Assembly: GCF_000003815.2 (NCBI RefSeq)
Contig: NC_049996.1
Span: forward strand, 4,715,502-4,779,501
Direction of reading: 5' to 3'
Source of the DNA: Branchiostoma floridae
Taxonomy: Eukaryota > Chordata > Leptocardii > Amphioxiformes > Branchiostomatidae
DNA: 64,000 nucleotides
In this document: one piece after another, positions 55,901 through 61,648 of the stretch
How the letters are laid out: every line of letters begins with the position of its first letter
How positions within the stretch are numbered: position 1 is the first letter of the stretch
Notes under the pieces: model-generated
The model's input: only the letters and a program-made list of their open reading frames with translations
Told to the model about the DNA's origin: nothing
Databases searched by the model: none
Made by a program: the position numbers and the translations under genes

Positions 55901-58868
55901 ATATTATCTGCACAATAAGCATAACAAAACATAACGCTGGGGATCAGTATTGCTGGATGGTTCAAAAACACAAAGGAAACAACATAAAATGTACATATTA
56001 TGTTTTGTATGTATGTAATGTTGTGCGTGTATTAATGTATTTTATGTAGACCACTGGAAGAATAGCTGGCAACATAATGTTGCAATAGCTAAAAGTGGAT
56101 CAGAATAAAGTCAAAAGTCTAAAAAACAAGATCATAACTGAAGTTGGTGGCCTTTCTGACATAAGCTCCGTTATCTCAATTATTTCAGTATTCCGCAAAA
56201 GTTTTATATACAAAATGAACCGAAATGTAACAGAGAGAATAAATAAACTGTTGGCCCAATTCTTATCTCAACGTAATATAAGAAAATCACTGCTTTAGTG
56301 TAAATAAAACAAAAGAAGAACTCATTTTTACGTAACGTAATCACCGTCTTATATAATCAATCAAAGTAAGTATGGGAATCTGTCCGATTCAAGAACTAAG
56401 AATAGCATAACGTTAACATAATCACCACTTCGGTATAATTAAGTAGAATCGAAAAGCAAAACAAAATAACATTATCTCAAAATAACATGATAACTTGGAA
56501 ATGATTACAAAAAACCTTTCTGTGTCCTTGAGTCATTTTGATACACACCATTTGAGAGAATGCATCCATTTCAGACATATCAAATACAATTACAATAATA
56601 CGATCACATTTCTGAATTACCATGACCATTCAAAATAGTTTTCCACATAGATTTCCACATATGTCTGTTTACTTGTACTGTAAGTAGTTGTTATACATGT
56701 AGATCTTACGAAAGTAACCGATCCCATCTTTGCCAATACTTGCTTAACCATCATATGCCTGTCAGTCAACCACATTGTCTGCTTATTGTCACCATTTAAC
56801 TACGAAATCTACCTTTGGCAGCACACCACTTAAAACCATGCGTTAAAAGGTACCATCGGACACCGTCACTGGGATGCTGCAAAATGTAATACTTCACAGT
56901 GTAATTTGGCTATGAGCGTATGTTTTCCTGCTTGTTAGTGTTATGCATGGGTGATTCCAGCAATACAACTGCTCCGATAGTACTGTAACAAGCTAATGTA
57001 CGTTTTTGTGTGGCCATGAAAATGTATATGTGACCACATTTTCTATCTCTAATCCCAGGCTGCTATGATGGAACAGGAGCATCTCACGGAAAACCACGCT
57101 GTCGTAAGTTATTTTTCATTGAACTTGTATGAGACCTTCTGCATCAAGCCTCATCCAATTGTGCTATTTCAGGTTTGGCTTATTTTTAACATAGAGGAAT
57201 AAGATTTGTTCATACTAGGTACAAACAGATGCCCCAATGTGTACTTAGTACACCTTGTGATGGCTCACCTTTCGGTTCATCATTAGACACAAATGGGATA
57301 AATAACGGTACTATTTTGAGGTACGTAAGCTAAGGGCACAATCCACCGTACGTGCAAGTACGTGCCGAAACGTGGGCAATCGTTTAGGATCCGTAAGTGG
57401 AAAGTTCCGCCTCCGTACGAACTCGTAGGAAATCCGAGGATTTTTGGAGCACGCAGACACACCGTAGAACTTTACGTGCAGGCAAAACTTTGTGTGCAGT
57501 TGGGCTGCGGAGTCGAGGCCTCAAAAAAAAAAACGTACGGACAAATTGCACGTACGGCGGGTTGTTCCCTTAGCTTTAGTCACAAAAAGCGCAATAAGTA
57601 TTTTTACAGTCGTCTTGCTATACGAGGGTGTACCAGGAACTTTCAATGAAAGTGATGTTTTGGCCAACTCAGCTGCACCAAAGTATTGCAATATGAATGG
57701 CACCAAATATCAACAATTGCTCAGGATCAAAATCAAAATAGAACGAAGCGAATTCCTTTCTTCAGTCGGTTTTATTTTTGTTGTCACAATGTATTTTTCA
57801 CTCTCTAAGAGTAAAATTTATTTATCTATTTTCCCCTGTATCTTTAGCTAAGACATGCATGGATACATGGAATGGAAAAGGAGAAACGTACCGAGGATCA
57901 GTTGGCCTGACCCGTACGGGCAAGAGGTGTCAACGCTGGGACAGTCAGTTTCCACATAAACACAGCTATTCGCTCGCTGAGAAACCAGAACTGGAGGAAA
58001 ACTACTGCCGGAATCCATCCGGAGCCGAAGCGCCTTGGTGCTACACCACTGATCCGAAGAAGAGATGGGACTATTGTAGCATACCAGCATGGTATTTTAT
58101 CAACTTTTAAACGAGGCATTGCAATTCATACAAATGGGACGAATAATTTTCAGTTTTCAGTTATGTAGGCCCCCATTCCGCTAGACGGCGATCGCGCTGC
58201 GCTCCCAATGCGACTTAAATAAAATATGTGTAACCTTCGCTTTTACACTGGGTATACCGTACAGAGCAAAAAGGTGTGACTGAGAAGACAACAAAACACA
58301 AAAAGTGTACAAAGATTCGTTTCTTTTCTATAGAACTCGTTGAGCGATCTGTCAGATTTTAGGTCGCAGAGAGAGCGCGGCGAGAGCTCCGTCCTAGTGG
58401 AAAGGGGGTAATACAAAATAGGTCCGTGTGCTTTCTATCTCTAGATAGCAAAGAAAATGTACATTCTTCATGCAAAATTAGGCTCCATCTGTCATTACAA
58501 ATGTTTAAGAAACGAAAAAAAGTCGAACCTGTACATACTAACATACAGTAGAACCTAAGATAACTTGTTCTTACCTTACTGGAAATAGTACATGTACTTG
58601 TTCTAGATTATTCAGAACTACTAACATCTTTATCATCCTGACCTAAGCGTCTGAGAGCAGAAACGAACAATAAAGATATCATTTAATTCGTGATATGGTG
58701 CGTCTTTTGACTGGACTCTTTGGGGCTTTCTAAAGCTGCCGGAATATCGTTGGGCTTGGGTTGGCTTCTGTTTAATTTCTTAATGATTCTTTAACGGTAT
58801 TGATTTTCTTTGAAAACTGACCATGCCTTTGCACTGATATTCTTTCTTTGTCCCTTTTCAGCTATTAG
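25839..58868 (+). CDS. MACPF-FAMeT-furin-like-kringle multidomain protein (about 33 exons)
   Basis: Exons: 25839-25971, 26920-26997, 28253-28369, 28726-28806, 29492-29845, 30468-30641, 31215-31351, 32268-32365, 33123-33273, 34069-34181, 34678-34825, 36067-36149, 36664-36770, 36987-37179, 38022-38270, 38367-gap, gap-38541, 38771-38864, 40224-40361, 40527-40606, 41094-41178, 41642-41728, 42745-42833, 47559-47766, 48303-48443, 50562-50766, 51339-51545, 52051-52114, 52803-52918, 53207-53440, 57059-57103, 57848-58091, 58862-58868. All junctions have AG acceptors and keep phase; donors are GT, with exon 7 weak. About 1445 codons are visible plus those lost in the gap. The protein is probably secreted or membrane-tethered by its N-terminus. 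MACPF proteins form membrane pores in immunity or toxicity, while kringles bind proteins. The spacing and order are not a combination I recognise as described. A transcript is needed to confirm the exact set. Confidence 0.8.
26920..28806 (+). CDS. Exons 2-4: short phase-1 cassette exons
   Basis: Exons 26920-26997 (26 codons), 28253-28369 (39) and 28726-28806 (27) are all multiples of three, bounded by phase-1 introns, so any can be skipped without frame loss. Exons 2 and 3 are duplicates: both begin after 'atatttcag', contain LQEAFR, and end in LIANKRHxRDIL before the donor. Exon 4 is acidic (DPEMLSGEKDVQEIENS). I know no domain for this region. Confidence 0.65.
27013..27065. repeat. Single arm of the ATATCCGTACAC foldback family
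   Basis: 'cattatgttacaattttaag' then 'acttaatatccgtgcacc' matches the left arm at 33308 and 59037. The rest of the element is missing. It is in intron 2, 15 bases after exon 2. Confidence 0.5.
28955..29230 (-). mobile_element. tRNA-headed SINE-like element in intron 4
   Basis: On the - strand: a box A-like TGGCGCAGTGGCAGAG (29201-29216), a box B-like GAGTTCGAATC (29168-29178), then 'gtgcccttggaaaaggcac'. The same body motif follows the tRNA-like head of the element at 41310-41490. Confidence 0.65.
29492..29845 (+). CDS. Exon 5: coding minisatellite exon
   Basis: A 118-codon phase-1 exon dominated by five 16-residue units of the form DDVSSYIQQALQAAQP, followed by VRNKRFLPAISGLAGKLL. The units contain the same LQxA theme as exons 2 and 3, so the minisatellite may be an expanded relative of that cassette (inference). 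Confidence 0.7.
29539..29778 (+). repeat. 48-bp x 5 in-frame tandem repeat in exon 5
   Basis: Units start at 29539, 29587, 29635, 29683 and 29731. The last three are almost identical at DNA level and the first two diverge (ASPYM, ASPYN). Because 48 is a multiple of three, copy number can change without frameshift. Confidence 0.85.
30468..31351 (+). CDS. Exons 6-7: helical exon and GAAPAR repeat exon
   Basis: Exon 6 (30468-30641, 58 codons) encodes a Lys/Met-rich, likely helical stretch (ITKLTDTIKKLGSMKNMAPD). Exon 7 (31215-31351) carries GGAAPAS then GAAPAR units (18-bp repeats, 31235-31306) and GFAKEIKA. Exon 7 must end in phase 0 to join exon 8. The available donors are a weak GCA/GTTATC (end 31351) or a GC donor AAG/GCAGTT (end 31348). 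A hAT-like insertion begins about 70 bp downstream. Confidence 0.55.
30842..31051. mobile_element. Foldback MITE, TTCGCGG-rich family, copy 2
   Basis: 'agtaaatgcatttaagttcg' at the left and 'gcgaatatttctgcaataac' plus 'agta' at the right; the interior of 'gcggtggtttta'-type blocks matches 3975-4188. It lies in intron 6. Confidence 0.7.
31420..31833. mobile_element. hAT-like non-autonomous element, copy 1
   Basis: It matches 62300-62725 nearly end to end ('ccagaaaaaccggacctgaa', 'aggattttaaaacg', 'aaatggaccattg', 'ggttcaggtccggacctg', 'taccggtacccaccc'). The right end CCACCCCTA is the complement of TAGGGGTGG, a hAT-like terminus. The left end is not clean. It begins about 70 bp after exon 7. 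Confidence 0.65.
32268..32365 (+). CDS. Exon 8: linker into the MACPF domain
   Basis: The acceptor tttcttcccag-like tract precedes GCT; the exon reads AEISLSEDKGMIKDDMFAPP and ends AA/GTACGT in phase 2. The phase agrees with exon 9. It contains no recognised motif and probably ends the N-terminal region. Confidence 0.6.
32676..32890. repeat. Dispersed repeat shared with 42405-42605, copy 1
   Basis: Long similarity to intron 23 sequence: 'gaacagcaccagtctttgtc', 'aaggaatga', 'gtgac(g/a)tcacgttatg', 'gcacgtgac', 'taggttgca'. It is in intron 8 and does not code. Confidence 0.65.
33123..38418 (+). CDS. Exons 9-16: MACPF domain
   Basis: Exons 33123-33273, 34069-34181, 34678-34825, 36067-36149, 36664-36770, 36987-37179, 38022-38270 and 38367 to the gap. 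Key features: GFDGRGDYSSASRKK and VPDTMNVQGIYDTK in the N-terminal half, and in exon 14 the MACPF signature RYGTHYIKSAKFGG (Tyr at about residue 598). Gly/Ala/Ser-rich ASYSGMFSAGASFGMKGSS follows, as expected for a membrane-inserting segment. The first-half wording is closest, from memory, to MACPF proteins of marine invertebrates, including cnidarian venom-type members, rather than to vertebrate perforin. Pore formation is inferred from the family and not shown here. Confidence 0.8.
33308..33566. mobile_element. Foldback MITE with 'ATATATCCGTACAC' arms, copy 1
   Basis: The ends are long imperfect inverted repeats: 'aacattacgttacaatttt' followed by 'cagaccatatatccgtacac', and the complement of 'gtgtacggatatatggtct' with 'taagattgtaacataatgtt'. 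A diverged copy is at 59037-59279, and a single arm at about 27013-27065. Confidence 0.75.
34964..35200. repeat. About 100-bp tandem repeat in intron 11
   Basis: Two units beginning 'cacattgtcgacgag' each contain 'gatcgctg', 'aaggtcggt/cgg' and 'gtcgcgcg'. A third, short start ('cctgtcacattgagcgag') follows. The remainder of the 1.2-kb intron shows nothing codable. Confidence 0.55.
36150..36181 (+). repeat. (GTTT)n microsatellite containing the exon 12 donor
   Basis: About eight GTTT units start exactly at the intron 12 donor (GTCAG/GTTTGTTTG), so the 5' splice site is the first microsatellite unit. Confidence 0.8.
38422..38521. other. Assembly gap of 100 Ns inside the MACPF gene
   Basis: Exactly 100 Ns, the usual placeholder for unknown length. 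Coding sequence runs into it from the left (EISKLV) and out of it on the right in another phase (RLSRKNR, ending at 38541). At least one splice junction, and possibly one or more exons, is missing. Confidence 0.95.
38522..42833 (+). CDS. Exons 17-23: unrecognised region after the MACPF domain
   Basis: Exons gap-38541, 38771-38864, 40224-40361, 40527-40606, 41094-41178, 41642-41728 and 42745-42833 join in consistent phase. Readable pieces are CEFTAAEKFQKAMDRKRLAL (probable helix), DFRLEGGPPGCQSDSLV, IFDLPQDVDENIKKDAAAIL, WNCRLPDTRFHAYNS and SVTDANLEASKEVLGSLSG. Their order looks like a compact beta-rich domain, but I cannot name it. The acceptor before 40527 (tgtcccgaag) is unusual. Confidence 0.65.
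38936..39330. repeat. 31-bp minisatellite, about 12-13 copies, intron 18
   Basis: Unit of the form 'catcctgtcactcactctgt' followed by 'ccacaccacca', with variants (ctatca, tctct, gcatcc). Because 31 is not divisible by three and few stops occur, overlapping open frames arise in all three + frames. They are not genes. Confidence 0.9.
39331..39940. other. Intron 18 sequence without features
   Basis: No exon, repeat boundary or structured RNA was recognised. Confidence 0.4.
39941..40067. mobile_element. Short inverted-repeat element carrying five CACGTG sites
   Basis: Ends 'gccagcggcacgtgc' and 'gcacgatgccgctggc' are near complements. Inside, 'gtgaatcacgtg' is repeated three times. CACGTG occurs at 39949, 39972, 39994, 40006 and 40017. 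It lies in intron 18, about 155 bp before exon 19. Confidence 0.55.
40626..40915. repeat. Direct duplication of about 160 bp in intron 20
   Basis: The string 'cgcttaaaagttttg...gttgg' followed by 'gggacaaagaagccaaaat' and 'gtaaaagctgcagttcgcaaa' appears twice, at 40631-40740 and 40792-40880. Confidence 0.7.
41310..41490 (-). mobile_element. tRNA-headed SINE-like element in intron 21
   Basis: On the - strand, box A-like sequence (about 41450-41480) and box B GAGTTCGATCC (41423-41433) precede 'gtgcccttggaaaatgcac'. It has the same body as the element at 28955-29230. Confidence 0.65.
42076..42311. repeat. GCTAGGGGGCCC repeat, copy in intron 22
   Basis: It matches 46140-46382 closely ('agcatgtccagaacacgaga', 'ccttagcaagccgctagggg', 'atccatccaaggcttctc', 'acacgcccaaaacataacct'). 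The open frame here is not conserved between copies. Confidence 0.75.
42405..42605. repeat. Dispersed repeat shared with 32676-32890, copy 2
   Basis: See copy 1. It lies in intron 22 just before exon 23. Confidence 0.65.
43641..43815. repeat. 175-bp repeat with a second and third copy at 46.6-47.1 kb
   Basis: 'atcaataaattctcggcccc' to 'ttagaaggtaagtggcgaga' matches the reverse complement of 46912-47078, and more weakly 46552-46730 in the same orientation. The last two are themselves inverted relative to each other around about 180 bp. Confidence 0.65.
43881..43914. other. Perfect 15-bp hairpin with CTCT loop
   Basis: TTGCGTTTCGTCGCC - CTCT - GGCGACGAAACGCAA, perfect over 15 bp. It is followed at 43941-43995 by iterated GATGCAT. 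Located in intron 23. Confidence 0.7.
44229..44306 (+). mobile_element. tRNA-like sequence followed by poly-T
   Basis: Box A-like TTAGCTCATTCGG (44234-44246), box B GGTTCGAAACC (44280-44290) and a T run right after. The acceptor and T stems pair poorly, so this is a decayed tRNA or SINE head, not a working tRNA. Confidence 0.5.
45170..46020. repeat. About 246-bp tandem array, 3-4 units, intron 23
   Basis: 'cagctacatatgtgacaagt' followed by 'catggaatgcagtggattta' recurs near 45356, 45600 and 45848; each unit also carries 'attatgcaaatta' and 'tatgccaaaaatcatga' blocks. Related inverted sequence is at 1200-1900. Confidence 0.75.
46140..46382. repeat. GCTAGGGGGCCC repeat, second intron copy
   Basis: Partner of 42076-42311; it follows the 246-bp array directly. 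Confidence 0.75.
46552..47078. repeat. Inverted pair of the 43641 repeat
   Basis: 46552-46730 (+) and 46912-47078 (-) are diverged copies of 43641-43815. They could pair as a foldback with a loop of about 180 nt, 480 bp before exon 24. Confidence 0.55.
47559..50700 (+). CDS. Exons 24-26 (part): FAMeT-like beta domain
   Basis: Exons 47559-47766, 48303-48443 and the first part of 50562-50766. The pattern LYFVGASAGDFFVMFSVIP, WFHLQISLQG, FQPYFICLDEESSRTYIKYG and LGIRYYSFGSGEANVEI follows the 'farnesoic acid O-methyltransferase' (Methyltransf_FA) domain. That name is historical: the domain is a beta-sandwich-like module found in many extracellular proteins, so methyltransferase activity should not be assumed. 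The intron before exon 24 is 4.7 kb and rich in repeats. Confidence 0.6.
48480..48764 (+). mobile_element. 285-bp retroposon-like insertion with 15-bp target duplication
   Basis: CATTTTGTATCTAGA flanks it on both sides (48465-48479 and 48765-48779). The insert contains 'ctataaaagcg' and 'CTGAGGAAGCC...CGAAAC', a pattern also seen in the Penelope-like tails at 52.3 and 60.2 kb. It is in intron 25, a few bases before the TIR element copy 2. Confidence 0.65.
48784..49668. mobile_element. TA-flanked TIR element, copy 2 (885 bp)
   Basis: Near-identical to 5343-6224 over its whole length; differences are scattered point changes and a 3-bp insertion ('acaaacacactg' against 'acgtcactg'). Flanked by TA. 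The shared short frames are not supported as genes. Confidence 0.85.
49669..50561. other. Rest of intron 25
   Basis: At 50330-50470 there is a diverged piece of the GCTAGGGGGCCC-type family ('ttgctgcagtaccagg', 'cttccaacggttcttgagat'). Otherwise nothing was recognised. Confidence 0.4.
50701..52918 (+). CDS. Exons 26-29: furin-like/EGF-like cysteine-rich region
   Basis: The end of exon 26 (to 50766) with exons 51339-51545, 52051-52114 and 52803-52918. Cys spacing such as CVVDCHPECDGGC, CRRC, KCVPDKEECP, CKCPG and CVCKFTYNGVCVSKCP resembles the growth-factor-receptor/furin-like repeats that act as rigid extracellular spacers or binding modules. The junction D-G-C at 50766/51339 completes the CDGGC string and supports the splice. 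Confidence 0.65.
52228..52528. mobile_element. Inverted pair of Penelope-like tails with a hammerhead-like motif
   Basis: The arms 52228-52337 and 52419-52528 are near-perfect inverted copies. On the - strand the left arm reads CTGAAGA (52306-52300), a perfect 6-bp stem GGTGAC/GTCACC, then GAAAC (52281-52277): the CUGANGA-stem-GAAA core of a hammerhead. The right arm has CAGAAGA in that place. It lies in intron 28. Confidence 0.5.
53207..53440 (+). CDS. Exon 30: kringle 1
   Basis: A single 234-nt phase-1 exon encodes a complete kringle with six Cys (HCQ, KTCDSW, NYCRNP, VWCY, EECF, PRC) and the diagnostic NYCRNPAGE...WCY core. The acidic DxD that gives plasminogen-type kringles their lysine-binding site is replaced (NPAGERNGVWC), so lysine binding is unlikely (inference). 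Confidence 0.85.
53780..54165. repeat. Degenerate AT-rich tandem repeat, intron 30
   Basis: Iterations of 'agaaatatatgaaataatca' plus 'tatcaac', clearest at 54050-54140 and decaying to the left. Confidence 0.65.
55390..55750 (-). pseudogene. LINE fragment with zf-RVT-like region
   Basis: The - strand reads LTRIFHYKILHKFLPTKRLL and DDPLCSFCHLEGKTYLHVFF, the zinc-binding region downstream of L1/Tx1-type reverse transcriptases. After a stop and frame changes comes IHNLILLLAKK, matching the usual tail. It is a dead 3' fragment in intron 30. Confidence 0.6.
57059..57103 (+). CDS. Exon 31: 15-codon kringle-start fragment
   Basis: Phase-1 microexon reading GCYDGTGASHGKPRC, bounded by cccag and GTAAGT. 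CxDGxGxS is how a kringle begins, yet the rest of that kringle is absent, so it looks like the remnant of a lost kringle retained as a two-Cys linker. Skipping it would keep frame. Confidence 0.65.
57328..57575. mobile_element. MITE with AGCTAAGGG...CCGTACGTGCA ends, copy 1
   Basis: Left 'agctaagggcacaatccacc' then 'gtacgtgca'; right 'tgcacgtacggcgggttgt' then 'tcccttagct', near-perfect complements. It lies in intron 31. A longer relative is at 61157-61481. Confidence 0.75.
57848..58091 (+). CDS. Exon 32: kringle 2
   Basis: Canonical kringle TCMDTWNGKGETYRG, RCQRWDSQFPHKH, ELEENYCRNPSG, APWCYTTDPKKRWDYC and SIPA; the sixth Cys is completed by the last exon (TG at 58090-58091 plus C at 58862). 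The DxD pair of lysine-binding kringles is absent here too (NPSGAEAPWC). Confidence 0.85.
58170..58408. mobile_element. 240-bp MITE, CCCCCTTTCCACTAGG family, copy 3
   Basis: Full-length copy inside intron 32, starting about 80 bp after exon 32. Ends 'cccccattccgctagacgg' and 'ccgtcctagtggaaaggggg'. Confidence 0.8.
58862..58868 (+). CDS. Exon 33: last seven coding bases and stop
   Basis: After tcccttttcag, 'ctattag' completes Cys, adds Tyr and stops (TAG 58866-58868). This gives the last kringle its missing cysteine at the extreme C-terminus. Without this splice the frame would run on through Trp in the intron and lose the Cys. Confidence 0.75.
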
Positions 58869-58983
58869 GTTATGACTGGCCAGACTTGGGCACAACAGAA
58901 TCACAAGAGAATGCCGCTGAAGTCTTATTCGTGATAACTTATAAAATAGCTTTAAATAACCAACAAAATGCTGTCGTTGATAA

Positions 58984-58989
58984 AATAAA
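58984..58989 (+). terminator. Candidate polyadenylation signal
   Basis: AATAAA about 116 bases after the stop codon, just before a foldback element that starts at 59037. Confidence 0.4.
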
Positions 58990-59036
58990 TCAGCACTAAT
59001 GACTAAAACATTTTCACATGTAAGTTCATCTGTGTC

Positions 59037-59279
59037 AACATTATGTTACAAGTTTAAAAACCCTATATCCGTGTACAAAACAAAGCGCTTTTGATCAGTC
59101 CTCGTATTTCTATGAAGTTCTATTGAACCAAAGCCTGCCAAGCACCTTTGACCCTTTACTGACGTCACACTTCCGGTCTGGATTTGTAACGTAGGCCTTG
59201 GATAATTTCACCTTGATAAGGATCAGAGGACTGATCGAAAACTTGTTGGTAAGCACTTTAGTTTTTAAAATTGTAACAA
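59037..59279. mobile_element. ATATCCGTACAC foldback MITE, copy 2
   Basis: Same interior as 33308-33566 ('agcacctttgaccctttact', 'gacgtcacacttccgg', 'gatcgaaaacttgttgg'). The right arm is shortened. It lies just beyond the gene's candidate poly(A) signal. Confidence 0.7.
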
Positions 59280-60171
59280 AAGGACTAAAACATCTGTATG
59301 TAGAATTTTAACGAGGTGTTTGACTGTGTCTAAATGCTATGCTGTGTAGAAAGTGATGCCTGTTTTATTCCGTCATATAGGAATCAGTTTTTATTCCTAA
59401 CTTCACTTTTTAATGTATGTTTTTCTATACATTGCTCTTTTGTATTTTAATCATTGTTTTTTTTTCTGAATATTAGTTGATTAAGATGTCCGGCAGATCA
59501 CACAGACTTGGTGAAAAGCAATGTAGTGGGATGATGTAAAATCCGATGTTTATTTTTAATTAGTTCAAAGTTTACCTGTTAGTAAGTCATTGCTATGTAA
59601 CCCATGACAGAAGAGCAGAACCGGTGTAACTAAAGCAGGAAAGAAAACTAAATGGAATGTATGGAAAGTGAGAAATGGAACGAATGCAGCAGTATAGAAA
59701 GTGACCTTTTGGACGATATTCAATTAGAAAAGAAGCCTTCTGTACCTGCCATTTTCTTCAATTTCATCGTGAAGGAAATAATCAGCATGGTATAGAAAGT
59801 GCGACATGGTATTGAAAGTGCGATGTAAATCAAACTGACATAATATATTTTGAAATAGGTGCATTGGAAGGATCAAAATACAGAACTGGGTTGCCGAGAA
59901 TATTTCAAGATATCTACCCAGAATGTATTTACCTATTCATCTAAACCACAAACTTCTTGCTTAATAAATATTGCGGTTTAGTAAAATGTTCATAATATAA
60001 TCTAATTTTGTTTTCAGTCCTTCCATCCTACCATTTCCATTTCCATTATTTTAATTCATTTCGGTTTTCTTCATGTCTCGTTCCATTTCATAATTTCTGC
60101 ACATTTCGTTCCATTAGCAATGTTTGTGCATTCCCGAAAATAATTTCATCAGGTTGGTAGAATATAGGATA
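59280..60171. other. Stretch without recognisable features
   Basis: AT-rich, no exon. Recurrent 'gaaagtg' strings around 59640-59830 were not resolved into a repeat unit. Confidence 0.4.
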
Positions 60172-60662
60172 TATGAGAATTCTTGTGCACAACCAAATTA
60201 TACTAACTTGTTGGCGTTTCGATGTCTGTCAGACAACTTCCTCAGAGCTTCTGACTGGAGGTCTGCTTCTCGCCGCTATATGTAGCCGATGTAGGTGGCG
60301 CTTTTGCGGCGAGAAGAGCACTATCCCAAACGTGACTCAGCTTGTATCCCCCTTCATCCCGATTCATCACTGGGGTGGACTTCCTTATTCAGACTGCTTC
60401 TTTAATCTAACGGATCCGTCTGCTGTCTTCTCGATCTATAACCTATGAGAACTTGAACACTACCAAATACACTAGATCCAAGAAAAGACAAGCACAAAAA
60501 GAAGCTAGACAAGAAATCCGCAGTCACGGACCATGTTGCTAGGAAGAACTGTGTCATTGACTGGGAGGGGCGGGGCCAAGGTTATAGATCGAGAAGACAA
60601 CAGACGGATCCGTTGGATTAAAGAAGCAGTCTGGATAAGGTTGTGCACAAGAATTCTCATAC
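60172..60662. mobile_element. Two inverted Penelope-like tail copies
   Basis: 'atgagaattcttgtgcacaa' (from 60173) is matched by 'ttgtgcacaagaattctcat' (to about 60660). Inner blocks 60385-60447 and 60579-60645 are also inverted copies ('cagactgcttctttaat', 'cggatccgt'). The left copy on the - strand carries CTGAGGA, a GTCT/AGAC stem and CGAAAC, like the motif at 52.3 kb; the right copy lacks that part. Confidence 0.5.
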
Positions 60663-61156
60663 ATCCTTTGTGCATTCCATTTTGAACGAAATGGCAGGGA
60701 ATTGAATGTACAGAAAGTGCAAATCAAAATGAAATTGAAGGCAATGTGAGGACAACTGAAATCAAGTCGATGGAAATATTTTGGAAATTATGCAGTGGAA
60801 ATCAAATACAAAATTGGACTGTAAATAACGTTAGATGTGTAATCGACATTTATTCAAACCGCAACCTTAAATGTGTAGGAAGTGGCTTGCGCCACCCTGA
60901 ATTTATCACAACGGATTATCGAAAATGATAAACAATTACACATCAATTTTTTTACATTATTTTAATGAGGCATGGTCCTAATTTGATGTTGTGTTTGCGT
61001 GGCTGACTCATTCTTTCATGATCTGCGATTGCTTGCGTCTTCCTAACGCCACACTGTGTGATACATGCCTGGTCATTTCACAACTTCCCTTCGTTTCGTC
61101 AAAAACTGGCAAACAGAAATATCTCAAGTCCATTTTTCTTCTAGTGGATTTCCTAA

Positions 61157-61481
61157 AGCTAGGGGAACAACCCGCTGTACTAGTGCGTGCTGTCTACGTG
61201 CCAAAACGTGGGCAATCTTCTTGGATCCGTAAGTGGTAAGCACCACCTCCGTAGGAATACGTAGGGAATCCGACGGATTTTGGAGCACGCAGACACGCCG
61301 TATAACTTAACGTACAGGCAAAACTTTGCCATCGGGACACCTTGCGCAACCGTGCGATAGACGTGCGTTGACGTACTCCCTCACTGCTCTTGCCAGTCGT
61401 TCCCCACGTTTTCAGAAAAACAAGTGGCCTCCAAAAAAACGTACATACGCATTGCACGTACGGCGGGTTGTGCCCCTAGCT
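61157..61481. mobile_element. MITE with AGCTAAGGG...CCGTACGTGCA ends, copy 2
   Basis: Left 'agctaggggaacaacccgct', right 'cacgtacggcgggttgtgcc' plus 'cctagct'. It has a longer interior than 57328-57575 but shares 'aaacgtgggcaatc', 'ggatccgtaagtgg' and 'ggagcacgcagacac'. Confidence 0.7.
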
Positions 61482-61648
61482 CAAGACAAAATCATTAACG
61501 TGCAGGCAGTCACACAAACACATCGTTTATTAAGTTGGAAACTGACCTAATTATGATTAAGAATTTGAAAAAGGAAATAGTTTTGACTTTTTTTATTTAA
61601 ACCATGCCCACAGTTTTAGTTATTGATGAATATATGTAATTTGGTGAT

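Larger units (their letters stand above)
53441..57058. other. Intron 30, 3.6 kb, repeat-filled
   Basis: It contains an AT-rich degenerate tandem repeat (about 53780-54165), dispersed repeat sequence at about 54230-55345, and a LINE fragment on the - strand (55390-55750). No additional kringle exon was seen. Confidence 0.6.
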
